This document shows positions 14,486 to 18,535 of a stretch of DNA of 18,535 nucleotides, piece after piece. The stretch spans positions 1-18,535 of the forward strand of contig JANTFK010000014.1 in the NCBI GenBank assembly GCA_024763595.1, in the 5' to 3' direction. A program made the translations under genes and the position numbers. The notes beneath the pieces were generated by a model. It made no database searches and was not told the origin of the DNA. It was given only the letters and a program-made list of their open reading frames with translations. Positions within the stretch are counted from its first letter, which is position 1. Each line of letters begins with the position of its first letter. The DNA is from Bacteroidales bacterium. Lineage in GTDB: Bacteria > Bacteroidota > Bacteroidia > Bacteroidales > GCA-2748055.

Positions 14486-17103
14486 TTCACCCGGTCAAGC
14501 AGAAGTGCATTGAACAACAGTTTGAATGTTCCCTGGGTAGAGGCCCTGAACTGGGGATCAAAACCATACAGCACAAACTGTCCTTTTCCTTTTTTCATCC
14601 AGATCATGGCTGCCCGGTTGCCCAGTTTCTCCTCACCGGCAGCATATCCGGATATCAAAATATCTTTTTCCGGGTAGCTGCCTATCACCCGGCGGTCCAT
14701 ATCGAAAATAGGAACCGAGGTCCGGAACACGGGCCTGCCCCTTGTAAAGACCCCGATACTTTCGGGCATGCCAAGGGTAAGTGGATGTTCCTGTGTGAGT
14801 TTCACCCTGACAAGGCTACCGGGTACATAGAGGCCAGCTTTACTCAGATCTGCTGAAATATCCCTGAATGGAAGCTGGAACTCCTCTTCCGACCCTGCAT
14901 GTTTGATCTTCAACACACCTTCAAAAAGCCTGGCCGACCTGCCCCATGCAAGGATGATCCCTCCTGCATCGCTGAAGGAGAGCAATTTTGCAAGTCCTTC
15001 CTTTCCCATTCCTTTCACGTAATCGGGATGATAGTTGCCCAGATAGTAGGAATCGCCCGATTTCCGCTTCCCGGTCATCAGGATATCCTTATCGTTATCG
15101 GGAAAAATGATCACATCATAATCCCCCGCCAGGTCTGAACCGGCAAACTGGTCAGGATGCAGGACCGTGAACGGGATATGGTAGCTGTCAAACAGGAACC
15201 TTGTCCATCCTGCATCCATATCATGAAAGTAGGTCTCCACCAGGGCAATGCGCGGAAGCGTAACGGGATCAGCCGGAAACGCTCTTCTGTCAGTGATCAT
15301 TCCCGGTTCAAAAGGGAGACCTTCCAGCACTTCGTTCCAGGCCTTCTTTCCGGTACCCTGATAGATAATAAAGCTGCCCTTGGGGTAGGTCTTATCACCC
15401 AGCTTCACCTCTCCCTTCAAACGCTGAACATTCATGCCCTTTTCCAGGGCCTGAAAGGCAGCCCGGAAGGAAGCATTGGCAGCAACCGGGAGCACCATGG
15501 CATGGGAGAGTTTTTCGCCGGGCTCCTTCAAATCATACATGCCTTCAATGGCTTTCAGATGCTTCTCCAGGGCAGTGCTGCGGGTATTGATCTCCTGCGA
15601 GCTCACACACCTGTGCAGCGGCAATGACCAGCTGGCGATATCGTAAGGCTTGATCAGCTTCCCGCCGGGTGTATAATGCCTTTCGGGGAATTCCTGCGCT
15701 TCCATCACTTCTATAATGAAAGGGCGAAAAGGTTGGGCCAGGGGGATCACCACATCACCCTGATGATATACCCTTCCCTCAAGTACAATTTCGGAGGTAA
15801 GTTCATACACTTCCGTTCCATGCTCCTTCATCAGGTTGACCAGGTTGACCAGTTCACCCTGGTCATGTTGTGCGACAGGCAATATATAATAATAAGGGGC
15901 CGTATGCTTTCCCAGTGCCACCTGCTCCCGGCACATCCGGTTCCTGAAGGCCAGGATATCTTCACGGTAAAGGGAAGCGGTCCTGATAACCGACATGGTG
16001 GAGGAGACCTCATAGGTTACGATGTCGCCCAGGCGCCACCATCCCCCTTTCCAGGGCATCAACATATTGACACTTTTTTTATATTCGGACAGCCCTTTAC
16101 CACCCACACTGAGCTCTCCGGGTTCAACATAAACAGGCGTGGCCTTCTGTGCACTGGCTGCCTCCGTAAGGAAGCCGATCACATTTTTCCAGATGCAGGT
16201 TTCGGTTGATCCGGGCCAGTAATCATCAAAAATATAGTGCTGGCTCACACCTGCCAGCCCATCGGAGGTCATATCGGTGGCCATGTGCTGCCCGAATACC
16301 CCGCCCCAGTGAAAAATACCGGCGGGAACATTTTCCGCAATGGGATCATGGTTGGGTGGTACAAAATATCGGGTTCCGGTGGATCCCATCTGGTGTTTTT
16401 CCACCATAACCTGCGGAAACCAGGTCTGGTTATAGATCCTGGCAATGGCCCTGGTATCCTCCTGGGAAAGGGTCACAAAGTCGCGGTTGTTATCGTGCCC
16501 CACATACTTGTGATATACACGGGGAAGCGAGGCTCCCTCATATTTGGATCCCACATTCTTCCTGTAATAGTCAACCACCATATCCATGCCATCCGGGTTA
16601 TGACACGGAACCATCATATAGACCACGTTGTTGAGCCACTCCAGCTTCTTCGTATCGGCAGTGGTCGCCAGATCGTATGCTATGAGCGGGGCCGACTGCG
16701 ACGGGCCCACCTCTGATGAGTGCATGGAGAGGGTAGCCAGGACAAAAACCTTTCCGTTCCTGATCATGCCATCCAGTTCCTCCTGCTCCAGATCCGGATT
16801 GAGGGCAAGTTCCCGGTTTATATTTTGCAGCGAGGCAAGATCACGGATGTTATGCTCACCGGAGATAAAGACGATGTACATGGGTTTTCCCATGGGAGAG
16901 CTCCCGATCTGCTCCAGTTTGATGCACTCCGATCCTTCATCCAGCACTTTCATGTATTCAATCAGCTGCTCATAGGTGAACAGGTTCCGGTCCGATCCCG
17001 GTTCAAATCCAAAAAAAACAGCAGGCTCTGTTAATGATCCTTCCTGGGCCCGCAGACCCGGAAGGGTGAGCAACAAGGCGACTACCGCAATTAACTTTTT
17101 CAT
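14482..17103 (-). CDS. Long secreted M14 family zinc carboxypeptidase
   Basis: About 873 residues with a type I signal peptide (MKKLIAVVALLLTLPGLRA, cut before QEG). The M14 catalytic domain occupies about 40-330: zinc ligands H128 and E131 (HSSE), NNRD at 205-208, third zinc ligand H237 (EKHQMGS) and probable catalytic E314 (GFLTEAAS). The long C-terminal part (from about 540) includes a Rossmann-like segment at about 616-780 that resembles class I glutamine-amidotransferase-like folds; its role is unknown. This long form is common in Bacteroidota and is unrelated in layout to the other M14 gene at 7943-9265. It follows the aldehyde dehydrogenase gene by 22 bp. The ATG at 17103 is chosen because it begins the signal peptide; frames further upstream overlap the dehydrogenase gene. 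Confidence 0.9.
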   Translation of the reverse strand: MKKLIAVVALLLTLPGLRAQEGSLTEPAVFFGFEPGSDRNLFTYEQLIEYMKVLDEGSECIKLEQIGSSPMGKPMYIVFISGEHNIRDLASLQNINRELALNPDLEQEELDGMIRNGKVFVLATLSMHSSEVGPSQSAPLIAYDLATTADTKKLEWLNNVVYMMVPCHNPDGMDMVVDYYRKNVGSKYEGASLPRVYHKYVGHDNNRDFVTLSQEDTRAIARIYNQTWFPQVMVEKHQMGSTGTRYFVPPNHDPIAENVPAGIFHWGGVFGQHMATDMTSDGLAGVSQHYIFDDYWPGSTETCIWKNVIGFLTEAASAQKATPVYVEPGELSVGGKGLSEYKKSVNMLMPWKGGWWRLGDIVTYEVSSTMSVIRTASLYREDILAFRNRMCREQVALGKHTAPYYYILPVAQHDQGELVNLVNLMKEHGTEVYELTSEIVLEGRVYHQGDVVIPLAQPFRPFIIEVMEAQEFPERHYTPGGKLIKPYDIASWSLPLHRCVSSQEINTRSTALEKHLKAIEGMYDLKEPGEKLSHAMVLPVAANASFRAAFQALEKGMNVQRLKGEVKLGDKTYPKGSFIIYQGTGKKAWNEVLEGLPFEPGMITDRRAFPADPVTLPRIALVETYFHDMDAGWTRFLFDSYHIPFTVLHPDQFAGSDLAGDYDVIIFPDNDKDILMTGKRKSGDSYYLGNYHPDYVKGMGKEGLAKLLSFSDAGGIILAWGRSARLFEGVLKIKHAGSEEEFQLPFRDISADLSKAGLYVPGSLVRVKLTQEHPLTLGMPESIGVFTRGRPVFRTSVPIFDMDRRVIGSYPEKDILISGYAAGEEKLGNRAAMIWMKKGKGQFVLYGFDPQFRASTQGTFKLLFNALLLDRVN

Positions 17104-17125
17104 ACTTCTTATAAGTTTAAACAGG

Positions 17126-18484
17126 TTAATCGATCCATACCGTTTTGATATTGACAAATTCCTTGATCCCTTCCGAGGATAGTTCCCTGCCGTACCCCGA
17201 ACATTTCACACCTCCAAAGGGTAATCTCGGATCCGATTTAACCATGGCGTTAATAAAGACCGAACCCTCTTCCGCACCTGCAATAAACAGCTTAGCCAGC
17301 CGGTCTGACCCGGTAAAAAGCTGCATCCCCAGTCCATACCTTGAATGGTTGGAAAGCTCAAGCGCATGTTCAGGGGAAGTGGCTTCAGCAATGGCAAAGA
17401 CAGGTCCGAAAACCTCTTCATCAAACACCGGCATCCCCGGTTGTATACCGGTAAGGATCGTAGGTTCGTAAAAGGCATTGTTCCGTTTCCCCCCGGTAAG
17501 CAGGCTGGCACCCATGGCCAGTGAATCGCTCACCTGTTTCTCCACCTCTCTGGCCTGTTTTACAGAGGAGAGGGGACCCACCCGGGTATCATCTGCCATG
17601 GGGTCTCCCACCACAAGCGCTTCTACCTTTTCGACCAGCCGGGAAACAAAATCCCCGGCGATCGATTTTTCCAGGATAAACCGCTTGGCAGCAATACAAC
17701 TTTGCCCCCCGTTCTGTAAACGGGCAGGAAGGGCGATATTCAACGCCAGTTCCTGATTGGCATCGTTCAGCACCACAAAGGCATTGTTACCTCCCAGTTC
17801 CAGTACACATTTTTTCAAATGACGTCCCGCCTGTTCTGCCACAGCTCTGCCCGCTGCCTCACTGCCGGTCAGGGTCACAGCCTTCACATATTCATGTGCA
17901 ATTACCCCGGCCACCCTGTCAGACCCGATGGCCAGGTTCTGGAAGACCCCGTCTTCAAATCCCGCTTCCGTAAACAGGTTTTCAATAGTTGCCGCACATC
18001 CCTGCACATTGGAGGCATGTTTTAACAGGGCAGTATTACCAGCCATCAGGGCCGGGGCTGCAAACCTGAACACCTGCCAGAATGGAAAATTCCAGGGCAT
18101 AATCGCCAGGATGGGCCCCAGGGGTTCATACACCACCATGCTCTCCTCAGCTTCTGTTGCAACATGCCTGTCTGCCAGAATGGAGGCTGCATTTTCCGCG
18201 TAGAACTCACAGACCCAGGAACACTTACGCACTTCTGCTTCAGCTTCCGCAACAGGCTTTCCCATCTCAGAGGTTATTAATCCGGCAAAATCCCGGCTAC
18301 GGTCCAGCAGGATCTGGGCCAGTTTTTTCATACGGTCCGACCGCAGCTCAAAGGAAGTATGGCAGTATGATCTGAATGCATCATCTGACCTCCCGATCAG
18401 AACAGCCAGTTTTGTTTCAGAGAGTTGCGGATAGTTGATGATCCGTAACGGATCATATGGATTGATGCTTTTTAAGATTGGCAT
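17126..18484 (-). CDS. NAD(P)-dependent succinate-semialdehyde dehydrogenase-type ALDH
   Basis: About 452 residues, a cytosolic aldehyde dehydrogenase most like the Sad/YneI and GabD types that oxidise succinate semialdehyde to succinate. Visible landmarks are MPWNFPFWQV (N132), LLKHASN (K155), LTGSEAAG, catalytic base E229 (LELGGNN) and nucleophile C263 (NGGQSCIAAKRF), and a C-terminal PFGGVKCSGYGREL segment. All catalytic residues are present and length is normal. Substrate specificity is inferred from resemblance and could be another semialdehyde. It forms a likely two-gene unit with the M14 peptidase. The start at 18484 (MPILKSINPYDP) matches family N-termini; the ATG at 18517 would add an unrelated 11-residue extension. 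Confidence 0.9.
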   Translation of the reverse strand: MPILKSINPYDPLRIINYPQLSETKLAVLIGRSDDAFRSYCHTSFELRSDRMKKLAQILLDRSRDFAGLITSEMGKPVAEAEAEVRKCSWVCEFYAENAASILADRHVATEAEESMVVYEPLGPILAIMPWNFPFWQVFRFAAPALMAGNTALLKHASNVQGCAATIENLFTEAGFEDGVFQNLAIGSDRVAGVIAHEYVKAVTLTGSEAAGRAVAEQAGRHLKKCVLELGGNNAFVVLNDANQELALNIALPARLQNGGQSCIAAKRFILEKSIAGDFVSRLVEKVEALVVGDPMADDTRVGPLSSVKQAREVEKQVSDSLAMGASLLTGGKRNNAFYEPTILTGIQPGMPVFDEEVFGPVFAIAEATSPEHALELSNHSRYGLGMQLFTGSDRLAKLFIAGAEEGSVFINAMVKSDPRLPFGGVKCSGYGRELSSEGIKEFVNIKTVWID

Positions 18485-18535
18485 GATGCAATTTAGAAGA
18501 ATCGGTGCGATATTCAAAACAACCTGAAAATATTA
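18485..18535 (-). promoter_or_regulatory. Possible promoter of the aldehyde dehydrogenase gene
   Basis: On the minus strand TTTG (18518-18515) and TAAATTGC (18495-18488, six of eight to TAnnTTTG) are separated by 19 bases, the spacing expected for Bacteroidota promoters. The predicted transcription start would be at or within a few bases of the ATG at 18484, so the transcript may be nearly leaderless. The match is imperfect and the window ends here. Confidence 0.35.

Overview
The window looks like chromosomal DNA of a Bacteroidota member, probably an anaerobic or facultative Bacteroidales/Marinilabiliales-type environmental or gut bacterium. The pointers are gene content (GH78 rhamnosidase, heparinase II/III-like lyase, YncE/phosphatase fusion, long M14 peptidases, DUF4956 plus VTC pair), several Bacteroidota-style lipoprotein signals, mostly weak Shine-Dalgarno sequences and promoter-like strings close to the TAnnTTTG type. 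Genus or species cannot be set from the sequence. There is no rRNA, tRNA, CRISPR array, transposase or integrase, and nothing that clearly marks a mobile element.

Layout: (1) 1-317 is noncoding and holds a probable intrinsic terminator (181-218) and an imperfect Crp/Fnr-type palindrome (151-170). (2) 318-11107, minus strand: eight genes head-to-tail with gaps of at most 25 bp and three overlaps. In transcription order they are a small secreted protein, a VTC-type polyphosphate polymerase domain protein, DUF4956 membrane protein, an M14 lipoprotein resembling cytosolic carboxypeptidases, a YncE beta-propeller/phosphoesterase lipoprotein, a GH78 alpha-L-rhamnosidase lipoprotein, a heparinase II/III-like lyase and a Crp/Fnr regulator. 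(3) 11108-11263: divergent promoter region with a perfect 14-bp palindrome. (4) 11264-13531, plus strand: iron-sulfur protein, cupin-fold protein and NapH-like membrane iron-sulfur protein, followed by an MscS channel (13574-14485). (5) 14482-18484, minus strand: a succinate-semialdehyde-type aldehyde dehydrogenase followed by a long secreted M14 peptidase, convergent with MscS and sharing a CTAG that ends both genes.

How the parts may work together (inference): the minus-strand run joins a possible membrane-linked polyanion module (VTC/DUF4956) to a set of exported hydrolases that would act on rhamnose- and uronate-containing glycans, phosphate esters and peptides, with its own regulator at the distal end. 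The divergent plus-strand genes form a low-potential electron-transfer module of the kind often seen in anaerobic redox or nitrosative-stress loci. The palindrome between the two units and the palindrome near the left edge are candidate targets of the encoded Crp/Fnr protein, which would make this one regulatory circuit. No SusC/SusD pair, hcp gene or CotH kinase is present in the window, so the usual partners of these families are either outside it or absent.
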